From assembly GCF_029853675.1 (NCBI RefSeq), contig NZ_CP122539.1, positions 2,685,001-2,749,000 on the forward strand: a stretch of 64,000 nt of DNA. Direction: 5' to 3'. Source of the stretch: Tenacibaculum tangerinum (GTDB taxonomy: Bacteria > Bacteroidota > Bacteroidia > Flavobacteriales > Flavobacteriaceae). A program made the translations under genes and the position numbers. Shown here piece by piece: positions 35,651 to 44,812 of the stretch. How positions within the stretch are numbered: position 1 is the first letter of the stretch; each line of letters opens with the position of its first letter. The notes below the pieces were generated by a model, which saw nothing but the letters and a program-made list of their open reading frames with translations, made no database searches and was not told where the DNA came from.

Positions 35651-37459
35651 TTACTTATTCATATTTTCTGTGGCACGGCGTTCCAATTCTGCTTGAAACT
35701 CTTCCATTACAGGTTTTACGGTGCTTTCTGGTATATCCGCTACCTTAATATACATCAATCCGTCGATAGCATTGTTAAACTTAGGGTCTACATTAAACGC
35801 TACCAAACGTGCATTTTGTTTTACGTATTTCTTAATCAGTACCGGAATGCGTAATTCTCCTGGTTCAAGCTCGTCGATAATTTTATCAAACTTTTGCATA
35901 TCTGCCTCGGTAGCATCAAATACAAAATCTTTATCGGCATCTTTTAATTTTACCTTAAATTCTTTCTTCGGATGAATGTATTGCGCCACATAGGGATCGT
36001 AATAGTGCGATTTCATAAACTCAATCATCAACGATTTAGAGAATTCAGAAAACTGATTGCTTATACTTACTCCTCCCATTAAATACTTGTATTCTGGGTA
36101 GCGTAAGGTAACATGCACAATTCCTTTCCATAGTAAAAACAACGGCATTGGTTTTTGTTGGTATTCTTTAATAATAAAAGCACGTCCCATTTCAATGGTT
36201 TTTTCCATCATTGGGTACAGTTCGGGTTCTATTCTAAATAGTGTTTGAATGTAAAAACCATTAATTCCGTGCTTTTTATAAATATCTTTTCCTAACCCCA
36301 TTCTATACGCTCCTACCAAATTCTTTTTTTGATCATCCCACAAGAATAAATGGTGGTAATACTTATCAAACTTATCTAAATCTATGGGCTTGTTTGTGCC
36401 TTCGCCTACTTCTCTAAAGGTAATTTCACGTAAACGACCTATTTCGTGTAACAAATTCGGTATTTCTTTTGCACTAGCAAAAAACACCTCGTAGTTCTTA
36501 CTTTGTAATAATCTACTCCCTCTTTCACGTAAAGCATCTACTTCTTTTACAAATAAGTCTGGAGATTTTTGAGAGATAATCTTTTTAGCTTTCTTAGGAA
36601 TTTTTAAATTTTGTGCCGATAATATTTTTTGAGAAGTTTTCTCGTACGGATTTGCCAACATATACGTCTTCCTACGTAAAAATTGGTAAAACTCGGGTAT
36701 TTCAGTAAATACATCTTGATCTTTTACCGATATAGGTTTTCCAACCCTTACTTTAATAACCCTGTTTTTTTGAGATAATAATTCCGACGGAAGCTTTGCT
36801 GTTCTTAAGGTATCACTAATTTTAGACAGTCTATAAAATAAGGGGCTGTTTCTAGCGTGAAAATAAATAGGAATCACTGGTACTTTGGCTTTTTTTATCA
36901 ATCGAACGGCTCCTTGTTCCCACTCTTTATCTACCATTAACTTCCCATCGCGATAGGTAGATACTTCTCCTGCAGGAAAAATACCCAAAGGTTTTCCTTC
37001 TCTTAGATGTAACAAAGCGTTTTTGATTCCTATAACACTTGATTTAGCATCTTTATGATTTTCAAAAGGGTTTACAGGCATTACATAGGGCTTTAAGGGC
37101 GCTATTCTATGTAATAAAAAATTAGCGATAATTTTATAATCAGTTCTGTGTTCTAATAGAAGTTTTAATAATAAAATACCATCTATACCCCCAAGAGGGT
37201 GGTTAGAAATGGTAATAAACGGACCTTCTTTAGGAATACGTTTTAAATCTTCTTCAGGTATTTCAAACTCTATTTGAAACTCCTCAAGCAAACCGTTTAA
37301 AAAAGGCAAATCTTTTTTATGCTTATGCTTGTTATAAATTTCGTTGGCAGTAGAAATTCGTAAAATTTTCATCAGCAACCAACCTGAAAACGTTCCGAAA
37401 ACCCCAAATTTATCAGCTCCTATTGCCTTTGCAACTTCTTTAGGTGTTACTAATCCCAT
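35651..37459 (-). CDS. Bifunctional acyltransferase, OlsF-like (PlsC + GNAT)
   Basis: 602 aa in two halves. N-terminal PlsC-type O-acyltransferase (about 70-280): 'ISNHPLGGIDGI' (H-x4-D), 'GIFPAGEVS', 'VPVIPIYFHARN'. C-terminal half (about 315-595) resembles the hemolysin-like GNAT N-acyltransferases (OlsB type): 'REITFREVGEGTNKPIDLD', 'GAYRMGLG', 'YLMGGVSISNQFS'. The same fusion is known as OlsF, which makes ornithine lipids in Serratia and Flavobacterium; related enzymes make glycine lipids. So the likely product is a phosphorus-free aminolipid; the amino acid used cannot be read. Minus strand, 46 nt after the aspartate kinase gene. Confidence 0.75.
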   Translation of the reverse strand: MGLVTPKEVAKAIGADKFGVFGTFSGWLLMKILRISTANEIYNKHKHKKDLPFLNGLLEEFQIEFEIPEEDLKRIPKEGPFITISNHPLGGIDGILLLKLLLEHRTDYKIIANFLLHRIAPLKPYVMPVNPFENHKDAKSSVIGIKNALLHLREGKPLGIFPAGEVSTYRDGKLMVDKEWEQGAVRLIKKAKVPVIPIYFHARNSPLFYRLSKISDTLRTAKLPSELLSQKNRVIKVRVGKPISVKDQDVFTEIPEFYQFLRRKTYMLANPYEKTSQKILSAQNLKIPKKAKKIISQKSPDLFVKEVDALRERGSRLLQSKNYEVFFASAKEIPNLLHEIGRLREITFREVGEGTNKPIDLDKFDKYYHHLFLWDDQKKNLVGAYRMGLGKDIYKKHGINGFYIQTLFRIEPELYPMMEKTIEMGRAFIIKEYQQKPMPLFLLWKGIVHVTLRYPEYKYLMGGVSISNQFSEFSKSLMIEFMKSHYYDPYVAQYIHPKKEFKVKLKDADKDFVFDATEADMQKFDKIIDELEPGELRIPVLIKKYVKQNARLVAFNVDPKFNNAIDGLMYIKVADIPESTVKPVMEEFQAELERRATENMNK

Positions 37460-37504
37460 ACACAGATATCAATTGACAGAACCGCAAATATAATTGATTT
37501 TTTG

Positions 37505-38764
37505 CTAGTTTTCTATGTTTTCTTGAATCACCAGTTGCGCGGTTTCTGTATTTATTTGACGAATAATTGATTTTCCTCTACTTCTTATCGTTTGTATAGC
37601 TTCATCATCAAAGTGACGAATGGTGTACAGCGTAGTATCTTTATACGCTTTTATTTTGTACGCAACTTGTAGGTCGTTGTAAAAGTCTTCAAAGTTATTG
37701 TACTTATCTTCTACACATACAGAAAAACTAATTGCCGAGTTTTGAATTAGATTTACTTTTAAGTTATACTCGTGTAATTTTTTAAAAACATCACTAATGT
37801 TATTTTCTACCATAAACGAAAAATCTTTTGCAGAAATAGCTACTAAAATTTGATGTTTCTTTACGATAAAACAAGGAACTTCTGGAGTAATTTTTTTTCC
37901 TCTTCCAACACAAGTTCCCGATTGTGTTACATCTTCAAAAGAGCGTACATATAGCGGAATATTTTTTTGCTCTAAGGGTTGAATGGTTTTGGGGTGAATT
38001 ACCGAGGCTCCGTAAAACGCCATTTCAACGGCTTCGGTATACGAAATTTCTTGCAACAGTGTGGTTTCAGAAAACACTCTAGGATCGGCATTGAGTACTC
38101 CTTGAACATCTTTCCAAATAGTAACGCTATCGGCATTCAAACAGTAAGCAAAAACACCTGCGGTATAATCAGAACCCTCTCTTCCTAAGGTCGTAGTTTC
38201 AGCTCCATAACCACCTAAAAATCCTTGTGTAATATTGAGTTTAGATACATCTACCTTTTCTCGAATCTGTTGTTCTGTTTGCTGCCAATCAATCTTGGCA
38301 TCACGATAAGTACCATCGGTTTGTATATACTCTCGTACATCTAACCATTGGTTTGCAACGCCTGTTTCAAGCAAGTAAGCACTTACAATAGTGGTAGAAA
38401 GCAACTCTCCATATCCCACCATTTGATCGTACACGTAATTGTAATCTTTAGAGGTGTTTCGAACCATGAATCCGCTCAACTCACCAAATAAGTAATTGAC
38501 TTTGTTATATATTTCATGATTAGAACTGAATAAATCATCCATCATCTGTTGATGGAAGTTTTCTACAAATCTTAAGGAATCTTTAAGGCTTTCTTTTTTA
38601 TAAAAGTAATCATGTACCACTTGCTCAAAAGCGTTGGTCATTTTTCCCATCGCAGAAATTACCACTAAAGTATTTTCTGTTCCTTCATGCTGCAACACGT
38701 TGGCAACATTTTTTACACCGTTCGCATCTTTTACCGATGCTCCTCCAAACTTAAATATTCTCAT
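37505..38764 (-). CDS. Aspartate kinase
   Basis: Phosphorylates aspartate at the entry to Lys/Thr/Met synthesis. Kinase signature 'MRIFKFGGASVKDANGVKNV', 'TTLGREGSDYTAGVFAYCL', then C-terminal ACT domains (about 300-419, 'VAISAKDFSFMVENNISDVF') for feedback control. At 419 aa it is monofunctional. Its start overlaps the end of the GNAT gene by 14 bp, so the two are coupled. Confidence 0.92.
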   Translation of the reverse strand: MRIFKFGGASVKDANGVKNVANVLQHEGTENTLVVISAMGKMTNAFEQVVHDYFYKKESLKDSLRFVENFHQQMMDDLFSSNHEIYNKVNYLFGELSGFMVRNTSKDYNYVYDQMVGYGELLSTTIVSAYLLETGVANQWLDVREYIQTDGTYRDAKIDWQQTEQQIREKVDVSKLNITQGFLGGYGAETTTLGREGSDYTAGVFAYCLNADSVTIWKDVQGVLNADPRVFSETTLLQEISYTEAVEMAFYGASVIHPKTIQPLEQKNIPLYVRSFEDVTQSGTCVGRGKKITPEVPCFIVKKHQILVAISAKDFSFMVENNISDVFKKLHEYNLKVNLIQNSAISFSVCVEDKYNNFEDFYNDLQVAYKIKAYKDTTLYTIRHFDDEAIQTIRSRGKSIIRQINTETAQLVIQENIEN

Positions 38765-39233
38765 TGCAAAATTGTTCTAAACTTTGTTCATTCATGTGGC
38801 ATACTCGCCACTCGTCGTATACCGTAGCGCCTGTACTCTTGTAAAAATCGATAGCAGCCGTGTTCCAATCTAATACTTCCCAAGCTACTCTTTTATACTT
38901 GTTTTTATAAGCATAATTCAATACAGCAGTGTACAGCGCTTTTCCTGCGCCTATGCCTCTTTTAGACTGCGTTACCATTAAATCTTCTAAGTGAATTGCT
39001 TTTCCTTTCCAGGTAGAATAACGCTCATAAAACAACGCCATTCCTATAATTTCATCATCTTCTTCAGCTACAAAAGTTTTAAATCTAGGATTTTCGGAAA
39101 AACCATCTTTCACAATATCTTCAACCGTTATTGTAACCGCATTGGGTTCTTTTTCAAAAACAGCTAACTCAACGATTAAATCTAATATCGCTTGTGCATC
39201 TTTTTGTACTCCAGGTCTGATACTAAAACTCAT
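38751..39233 (-). CDS. GNAT N-acetyltransferase, thialysine/diamine type
   Basis: A 160-aa acetyl-CoA-dependent transferase. 'IHLEDLMVTQSKRGIGAGKAL' (shortened core 'SKRGIGAGKAL' binds acetyl-CoA), then 'AWEVLDWNTAAIDFYKSTGA' and 'YDEWRVCHM', the pattern of spermidine/thialysine N-acetyltransferases. Start set at 39233 ('MSFSIRPG'); the longer ORF to 39272 crosses a TATCTTTA box on this strand (39250-39257). First gene of a unit with aspartate kinase and perhaps the acyltransferase. Confidence 0.85.
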   Translation of the reverse strand: MSFSIRPGVQKDAQAILDLIVELAVFEKEPNAVTITVEDIVKDGFSENPRFKTFVAEEDDEIIGMALFYERYSTWKGKAIHLEDLMVTQSKRGIGAGKALYTAVLNYAYKNKYKRVAWEVLDWNTAAIDFYKSTGATVYDEWRVCHMNEQSLEQFCNENI

Positions 39234-39394
39234 TTCTTGTTTTTTTGGGTAAAGATACTTTTCTTCAAACATTCTATTGAAACAAATAAAAAATTAAAAC
39301 ACATCATATTTTTTTGTTGAAAATTTTAAATTACGAAAACGTTGTAGAAACGTAAAAAAGTTGGCATCTTTGCAGGCACAACACAAAATTTGAC

Positions 39395-40429
39395 ATGAAC
39401 AATAAGCACATGACGCTGGGTGAGTTCATCATCAGCAAACAAAAAGATTTTCAATATTCTTCTGGTGAGTTATCTCGTTTAATAAATTCTATACGTTTGG
39501 CTGCTAAAGTCGTAAATCACGAAATTAGAAAGGCAGGATTGGTTGATATTACTGGGGCTGCAGGCGATGTAAACGTTCAAGGAGAAGCCCAACAAAAACT
39601 AGATGTTTTAGCCAACGATTTGTTTAAACAAACATTGATTAATCGTGAGATTGTTTGTGGTATTGCGAGTGAAGAAGATGATGATTTTGTAGTGGTTGAA
39701 GGTCAGAACAACACCAACGAAAACAAATATGTATTGTTAATGGATCCTTTAGACGGATCGTCAAACATTGATGTAAACGTATCGGTAGGAACCATTTTTT
39801 CTATCTACCGAAGAATTTCTCCTGTAGGTACCCCTGTTACCAAAGAAGACTTCTTGCAAAAGGGTAGCGAACAGGTAGCTGCGGGTTATGTGGTATATGG
39901 TACCTCAACGATGTTAGTGTTTACTACTGGAAATGGGGTTAACGGGTTTACTTTAAATCCTGCTATTGGTACTTTTTACTTATCACATCCTAATATGCAA
40001 TATCCTAAAATTGGCAAAATTTACTCGGTAAGCGAAGGGTATTTTACTCATTTTCAAGAAGGAATGAAGCGTTTCTTAATTCATTGTAAAGAATTAAACG
40101 AAGCAGATAATCGCCCATACACAGCTCGTTATATTGGGTCGTTAGTGTCTGATTTTCATAGAAATATGATTAAAGGCGGGATATACATTTATCCAGCTAC
40201 TGCCATTACACCTAAAGGAAAATTACGTTTGTTATACGAATGTAATCCGATGGCTTTTATTTGCGAGCAAGCAGGAGGGAAAGCTTCTGACGGATTTACT
40301 CGTATTTTAGATATCAAACCCAACGAGCTACACCAACGTGTGCCTTTTTATTGTGGCAGTATACAAATGGTTGAAAAAGCAGAAGAATTTATGATTGCAT
40401 TTTCTGAAGGTGAAAAGCCAGTGTATTAA
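39395..40429 (+). CDS. fbp: Class I fructose-1,6-bisphosphatase
   Basis: Gluconeogenic phosphatase. Metal and substrate motifs: '[15 protein letters not shown]', '[20 protein letters not shown]', '[20 protein letters not shown]' (20 residues at about 250-270). 344 aa, normal. A promoter-like ttg...catctttg lies about 25 nt before the start. ATG at 39395; the nearby ATG giving 'MTLGEFI' is an alternative start. Confidence 0.96.
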   Translation: MNNKHMTLGEFIISKQKDFQYSSGELSRLINSIRLAAKVVNHEIRKAGLVDITGAAGDVNVQGEAQQKLDVLANDLFKQTLINREIVCGIASEEDDDFVVVEGQNNTNENKYVLLMDPLDGSSNIDVNVSVGTIFSIYRRISPVGTPVTKEDFLQKGSEQVAAGYVVYGTSTMLVFTTGNGVNGFTLNPAIGTFYLSHPNMQYPKIGKIYSVSEGYFTHFQEGMKRFLIHCKELNEADNRPYTARYIGSLVSDFHRNMIKGGIYIYPATAITPKGKLRLLYECNPMAFICEQAGGKASDGFTRILDIKPNELHQRVPFYCGSIQMVEKAEEFMIAFSEGEKPVY

Positions 40430-40466
40430 AGAATAGTTATTATTTATACTTGAATAAATTATCTAG

Positions 40467-40497
40467 AAGGCAAACAGTTGTTTGCCTTGTTTTTTTG
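40467..40497 (+). terminator. Terminator of fbp
   Basis: Eight-base-pair stem aaggcaaa / tttgcctt with a cagttg loop and tttttt tail, 38 nt after the stop. Confidence 0.85.
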
Positions 40498-40552
40498 AAT
40501 TAAATTTACATTCGGAAAAACGAAAAATTAACCAATTAAAAAACAAATAATT

Positions 40553-41161
40553 ATGGCTTTTAACTTACCAGAATTAGGATACGCTTACGACGCTTTAGAA
40601 CCTCATATAGATGCTAGAACTATGGAAATTCACCATAGCAAACATCACAACGGATATACCTCTAAATTAAATGCTGCTATCGACGGTACTGATTTAGATG
40701 GAAAATCTATCGAAGATATTTTGGCCAACTTAGATATGAACAACGCTGCAGTTCGTAATAATGGTGGTGGTTTTTACAATCACTCGTTGTTTTGGACAGT
40801 AATGAGTCCAGAAGATAGAGGGTATTTGTCAGGAGAATTAAAAGATGCTATCGAGGCTGAGTTTGGCTCAAAAGAAGCATTTATTGATGCTTTCTCAAAG
40901 GCAGCAGCTACTCAGTTTGGTTCAGGGTGGGCTTGGTTATGTGTACATAAAGGAGGAAAATTAGAAGTTTGTTCTACTCCTAATCAAGATAACCCGTTAA
41001 TGCCAAGCGTTGGCTGTGGCGGAACTCCTATTTTAGGATTAGACGTTTGGGAACATGCGTATTACTTAAACTACCAAAACCGTCGTCCAGATTATATTGA
41101 AGCTTTCTTTAAAGTAATTAACTGGAACGAAGTAGAAAGAAGATATGCGGCTGCTAAGTAA
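40553..41161 (+). CDS. Superoxide dismutase, Fe/Mn family
   Basis: Converts superoxide to hydrogen peroxide and oxygen. Metal ligands visible: His in '[12 protein letters not shown]', His in '[10 protein letters not shown]', Asp and His in '[20 protein letters not shown]'. 202 aa, no signal peptide, hence cytoplasmic. The Gln/His that sets metal preference was not resolved, so Fe or Mn is open. Stands alone between two terminators. Confidence 0.95.
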   Translation: MAFNLPELGYAYDALEPHIDARTMEIHHSKHHNGYTSKLNAAIDGTDLDGKSIEDILANLDMNNAAVRNNGGGFYNHSLFWTVMSPEDRGYLSGELKDAIEAEFGSKEAFIDAFSKAAATQFGSGWAWLCVHKGGKLEVCSTPNQDNPLMPSVGCGGTPILGLDVWEHAYYLNYQNRRPDYIEAFFKVINWNEVERRYAAAK

Positions 41162-41184
41162 TTTTTAGCATTTGCAATAAACAT

Positions 41185-41227
41185 AAAGAGGTTGACTGAA
41201 TTTTTTTAGTCAGCCTCTTTTTATTTT
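41185..41227 (+). terminator. Terminator of superoxide dismutase gene
   Basis: Thirteen-base-pair stem aaagaggttgact / agtcagcctcttt (one G-T pair) and a T-rich tail. Confidence 0.88.
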
Positions 41228-41248
41228 AGTGTAGGTTGGGGATAAAAT

Positions 41249-41783
41249 GGGTCAAGTAACTTTTATGGGGATTAAGCGAATAATTTTTCAAGTCTAAAGA
41301 GGAAAAATTGAGTATCTTTTACCTCTCTTTGATTGGCTCTAAAGAGTTTTATTTTAGAGTTAAAAGATTTTGCATTTGCATTTGCATTGGTATTTCTATT
41401 ATCAAAGAAATTCAAGATAGTATCAAAATGATTTTTAATACTGTTTATTGCTGTGTTGAAGTTTTTAAACTCTAATTTTTCTGTATCCTCAAAACCAATA
41501 TTCAAATCGTTGTTTAGCTTTTACTTTCTCCTTTCCTTCATTGATACCTCTAAACTCTAAAGTGTGTTTATAGGCTCGTTCAATTTTTGCATAAAGGTTA
41601 AATAATAATTTTGCTCTTTGTTTCTGATTTTGAGTCCAATCATTTTTATTTTTAGCTAAAATATATCTACTTCTAGCTAATAATTGCTTTAAAGTATCTC
41701 AATTAGATAGTAGTATGGATTTGTTTTCTCACCTTCTTTTTTAGCAGCTTCAATAGCTTTATTTTCATCTTCTATTGCTTTCC
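41249..41783 (-). mobile_element. Decayed ISAon1/ISL3-like element, 5'-truncated
   Basis: The minus strand encodes the C-terminal half of a DDE transposase in several frames: 'TLKQLLARSRYILAKNKNDW', 'QRAKLLFNLYAKIERAYKHT', then 'ILNFFDNRNTNANAN' and 'FFLFRLEKLFA' at the C-terminus (stop near 41272). The matching tail in the neighbouring copy is 'ILNYFDNRSTNTSAE', so this is a different, diverged copy. The 3' end is marked by gggtcaagtaactttta at 41249. The 5' half of the element is missing where the next element begins. Confidence 0.75.
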
Positions 41784-42956
41784 GGGTCAATCTCAAAAGT
41801 TGTGGGCGAATTGATATTTAATGTTGATTTTTGCAAAAAATCATTTAGATTCCTACATCGACCTACTGAAAGGTTTATTACCAGAAATACTAATTACACA
41901 CTTTGATATTATAAAGCACCAAACCATTAATGATAGTCTTCATTTGTATTTTGAAGAGAAAAAGGTATTCCTGAAGAATTTTCTAAGGATATGGTTATTT
42001 CTCATGGTTTTTATAAAGAAATTATAGTGGAGGATTTTCCATTGAGAGGCAAAACAGTATTACTTCATATCAAACAAAGAAGATGGCTTAATAAAACCAC
42101 TCAAAAAGTGATTTATAGAGATTGGAATCTAGTAGCACATGGAACTCGTATGACTATTGAGTTTGCTGCTTTTTTAAAAGCAATTAATCAGTACTAAAGC
42201 CAATGGTTATCATACCATAGCTAGCTTTTATGGACTCAATGGCAAAAAGCTACAACGACAGTTTAAAGATTATTTAAGTGATTTTAAAAAATGGAAAGAA
42301 AAATCACAAGCTAAAGATTGTTTACTGTTTTCTGAAAATATAGGAAAGCAACTTTCCATTGATGAATTCGCTTTATCGAAAGGAGAGTTATATATCATTG
42401 GTACTAATACAAGAGCAAAAGGTGAAGCAGGGAGTATTGTCGCTATCATTGCTGGAACTAAAACTGAACAAGTTATCGACAAGCTATTTAAAATTCCTAG
42501 TTCTAAACGAAATAAGGTAAAAGGAATCACCTTAGATATGGCTAATACAATCAAGCTAATTGTTAAAAAATGCTTTCCTAAAGCAACTCAAGTTACCGAT
42601 AGGTTTCATGTACAAAAATTAGCCTTAGACGAGCATATGGAATATGTCAAAAACTTAGGATCTTTTTAACAACAAAACTATCTCTAAAGAAATAGCATAT
42701 ACAAAATTAGCCCATTGGTTTAAGGAAGTAGAAGAATCTGGATTTTAAGCTTTTAATATTGTAGCAAACTCGATATCTCTAAATTATCAATCTATACTGA
42801 ATTATTTTGACAATAGAAGTACAAACACATCTGCAGAATCTTTTAATGCCAAAATAAAAGCCTTTAGAGCACAATTTAGAGGCTTCAGAAATGTAGAGTT
42901 CTTTCTTTACAGATTAATACAAATTTTCGCATAAACACAACTTTTAGGAATGATCC
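41784..42956 (+). mobile_element. ISAon1/ISL3-like insertion sequence, inactivated
   Basis: About 1.17 kb with inverted ends: gggtcaatctcaaaagttgtg (41784-41804) and, inverted, cacaacttttaggaatgatcc (42936-42956). ORF1 is the N-terminal-region protein ('LLPEILITHFDIIKHQTIND' then, one frame over, 'VEDFPLRGKTVLLHIKQRRW'), broken at about 41966 by loss of one A in an A-run. ORF2 is the DDE transposase ('GITLDMANTIKLIVKKCFPK', 'VTDRFHVQKLALDEH'), stopped after 'YVKNLGSF' and missing its central part before 'KTISKEIAYTKLAHWF'; a further TAA follows 'EESGF'. It cannot encode a working transposase. Confidence 0.8.
41821..42934 (+). pseudogene. ISAon1-type transposase remnants (ORF1 and ORF2)
   Basis: The two transposition genes of the preceding element. 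ORF1 (41821-42197) has a one-base frameshift; ORF2 (about 42196-42934) has at least two in-frame stops (about 42667 and 42747) and an internal deletion of perhaps 120 codons compared with the copy on the opposite strand. Conserved endings ('FLYRLIQIFA') show that the reading was once complete. Confidence 0.8.
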
Positions 42957-42978
42957 AAAAAGAGAACTCAACTCATAA

Positions 42979-43009
42979 AAAAAGCACTTGAAAAATTCAA
43001 GTGCTTTTT
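42979..43009. terminator. Terminator downstream of tRNA-Leu
   Basis: Fourteen-base-pair stem aaaaagcacttgaa / ttcaagtgcttttt with an aaa loop, directly next to the tRNA 3' end on the minus strand; symmetrical, so it may work both ways. Confidence 0.85.
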
Positions 43010-43010
43010 G

Positions 43011-43094
43011 TACCAAAGGTGGGACTCGAACCCACACGCCCTTGCGAGCATCGGATTTTGAATCCGACGTGTCTACCAATTCCACCACTTTGGC
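43011..43094 (-). tRNA. tRNA-Leu (anticodon CAA)
   Basis: 84 nt on the minus strand. Acceptor arm gccaaag / ctttggt with discriminator A, D-arm with ggaattggtagacac, anticodon stem tcgga / tccga with loop ttcaaaa giving anticodon CAA (codon UUG), long variable arm (tgctcgcaagggcg) as required for a class II tRNA, and T-loop gttcgagtc. CCA is not encoded. It lies 54 nt from the dead IS element, a typical neighbour for insertions. Confidence 0.95.
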
Positions 43095-43206
43095 TTTTGG
43101 TGACTGCAAATCTATAAAATATTTCATTTAAAATACCTCTTTAACTCTTAAAATAGTTTTATTTTTGCTGCTAACAACAACACTAACTAAAAACACTTTT
43201 TTGTAA

Positions 43207-44148
43207 ATGACTGCAAATCAATTAAGTCCAAAAATATTTGCTTGTTCTCAAAGCACTGAGTTAGCCGAAGAAATTGCTTCTGCGTATGGAAGTAAATTAG
43301 GAAATGTAATGACGACACACTTTAGCGATGGTGAGTTTCAACCTGCTTTTGAAGAATCAATAAGAGGAAGAAGAGTATTTATTATAGGATCGACCTTTCC
43401 TAGTGCCGATAATTTAATGGAAATGTTGCTAATGTGTGATGCTGCTAAACGTGCATCTGCAAGACATATTACTGCTGTAATGCCATATTTCGGTTGGGCA
43501 CGTCAAGATAGAAAAGATAAGCCGCGTGTGGCGATTGGAGCGAAGTTAGTCGCTAAGTTATTAGAAACAGCAGGAGCAACTCGAATTATGACCATGGATT
43601 TACACGCAGATCAAATTCAAGGGTTCTTTGAAAGACCTGTAGACCATTTGTTTGCTTCTACCATTTTTTTACCCTACGTTAAAAGTTTAGGCTTAGATAA
43701 TTTAACAATTGCTTCTCCAGATATGGGGGGGTCAAAAAGAGCTTATGCCTACTCTAAATATTTAGAAAGCGATGTGGTTATTTGCTACAAACAGCGCCAA
43801 AAAGCAAATATAATTTCACACATGGAATTAATTGGAGAGGTAAAAGGTAAAAATGTGATTTTGGTTGATGACATGATTGATACAGGAGGGACTCTTACCA
43901 GAGCTGCCGACTTAATGATGGAACGTGGTGCTAAAAGTGTGCGTGCTATTTGCACTCACCCTATTCTTTCGGGAAATGCTTACGAAAGAATTCAGAATTC
44001 AAAGTTAGCAGAACTCATTGTTTCAGATACAATTCCTTTAAAAAAGAATATTTCTAAAATAAAAGTTGTATCTTGCGCCCCTTTATTCGCCGATGTGATG
44101 CATAAAGTTCAAGACAATACATCTATTAGCGGACAATTTTTAATGTAA
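43207..44148 (+). CDS. prs: Ribose-phosphate pyrophosphokinase
   Basis: Makes PRPP from ribose-5-phosphate and ATP for nucleotide, His and Trp synthesis. Motifs: 'FACSQSTELAEEIASAYG' at the N-terminus, flexible-loop 'YFGWARQDRKDKPRVAIGAK', 'MDLHADQIQGFFERPVDHL', and the PRPP loop 'VILVDDMIDTGGTLTRAADL'. 313 aa, normal. Promoter box TATTTTTG at 43160-43167. Followed 22 nt later by rplY, probably as one operon (a common pairing in bacteria). Confidence 0.97.
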   Translation: MTANQLSPKIFACSQSTELAEEIASAYGSKLGNVMTTHFSDGEFQPAFEESIRGRRVFIIGSTFPSADNLMEMLLMCDAAKRASARHITAVMPYFGWARQDRKDKPRVAIGAKLVAKLLETAGATRIMTMDLHADQIQGFFERPVDHLFASTIFLPYVKSLGLDNLTIASPDMGGSKRAYAYSKYLESDVVICYKQRQKANIISHMELIGEVKGKNVILVDDMIDTGGTLTRAADLMMERGAKSVRAICTHPILSGNAYERIQNSKLAELIVSDTIPLKKNISKIKVVSCAPLFADVMHKVQDNTSISGQFLM

Positions 44149-44170
44149 ATAAATTTAATAAATAAACGTA

Positions 44171-44749
44171 ATGAAATCAATTACAATCAAAGGATCTCAA
44201 AGAGAAAGCGTAGGCAAGAAAGCAACAAAAGCCTTACGTAATGCTGGAAAGGTTCCTTGCGTATTATACGGAGGAGACAAGCCTGTTCACTTTTCAGCTG
44301 ATGAAAAAGCGTTCAAACCATTAGTATATACTCCAGACGTATTTACTGCTACGATTGAATTAGAGGGTGCTACATACAATGCTGTATTGCAAGACATACA
44401 GTTTCACCCAGTACAAGACAATATTTTACACGTAGATTTCTATCAATTATTTGAAGACAAAGCTGTAACAATGGATATTCCTGTACGTTTAATAGGAAAG
44501 TCTAAAGGTGTTATGGTAGGGGGTGCTTTACGTCACAACTTACGTAAATTAAAAGTAAAAGCATTGCCTGCAAACTTACCAGATTATATCGAAGCTAATA
44601 TTACTGAGTTACAGATTGGTAATAAGTTATACGTTACTGAATTAAAGAACGATGACTATACAATATTACACCCTGATAACACAGTAGTAGCTCAAGTTCG
44701 TATGTCTCGTAACGCAGCTAAAGCTGCAACTGAAACAGAAGAGGCTTAA
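44171..44749 (+). CDS. rplY: 50S ribosomal protein L25, long (CTC) form
   Basis: Binds 5S rRNA in the 50S subunit. The N-terminal L25 domain starts '[20 protein letters not shown]' and includes '[13 protein letters not shown]'; the C-terminal TL5/CTC extension follows ('[20 protein letters not shown]'), giving 192 aa. Acidic tail 'ATETEEA'. Co-oriented with prs (22 nt) and followed by a terminator that abuts the pth promoter. Confidence 0.96.
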   Translation: MKSITIKGSQRESVGKKATKALRNAGKVPCVLYGGDKPVHFSADEKAFKPLVYTPDVFTATIELEGATYNAVLQDIQFHPVQDNILHVDFYQLFEDKAVTMDIPVRLIGKSKGVMVGGALRHNLRKLKVKALPANLPDYIEANITELQIGNKLYVTELKNDDYTILHPDNTVVAQVRMSRNAAKAATETEEA

Positions 44750-44769
44750 AAGCAACACTATAACCATAA

Positions 44770-44808
44770 AAAAAAGCGTTACTATATGTAGCGCTTTTTT
44801 TATTTTTG
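44770..44808 (+). terminator. rplY terminator fused to the pth -7 box
   Basis: A 13-bp stem (aaaaaagcgttac / gtagcgctttttt, one G-T pair) is followed immediately by tatttttg (44801-44808). That sequence is both the rest of the T-tract and a perfect TAnnTTTG -7 box, 4 nt before the ATG at 44813. One sequence thus stops prs-rplY transcripts and starts pth. Confidence 0.7.
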
Positions 44809-44812
44809 AAGT

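Noticed and set aside
41272..42933. Idea of one intact composite transposon
   Set aside because: The two transposase tails differ and neither copy is complete; the arrangement is two dead elements, not a working composite.
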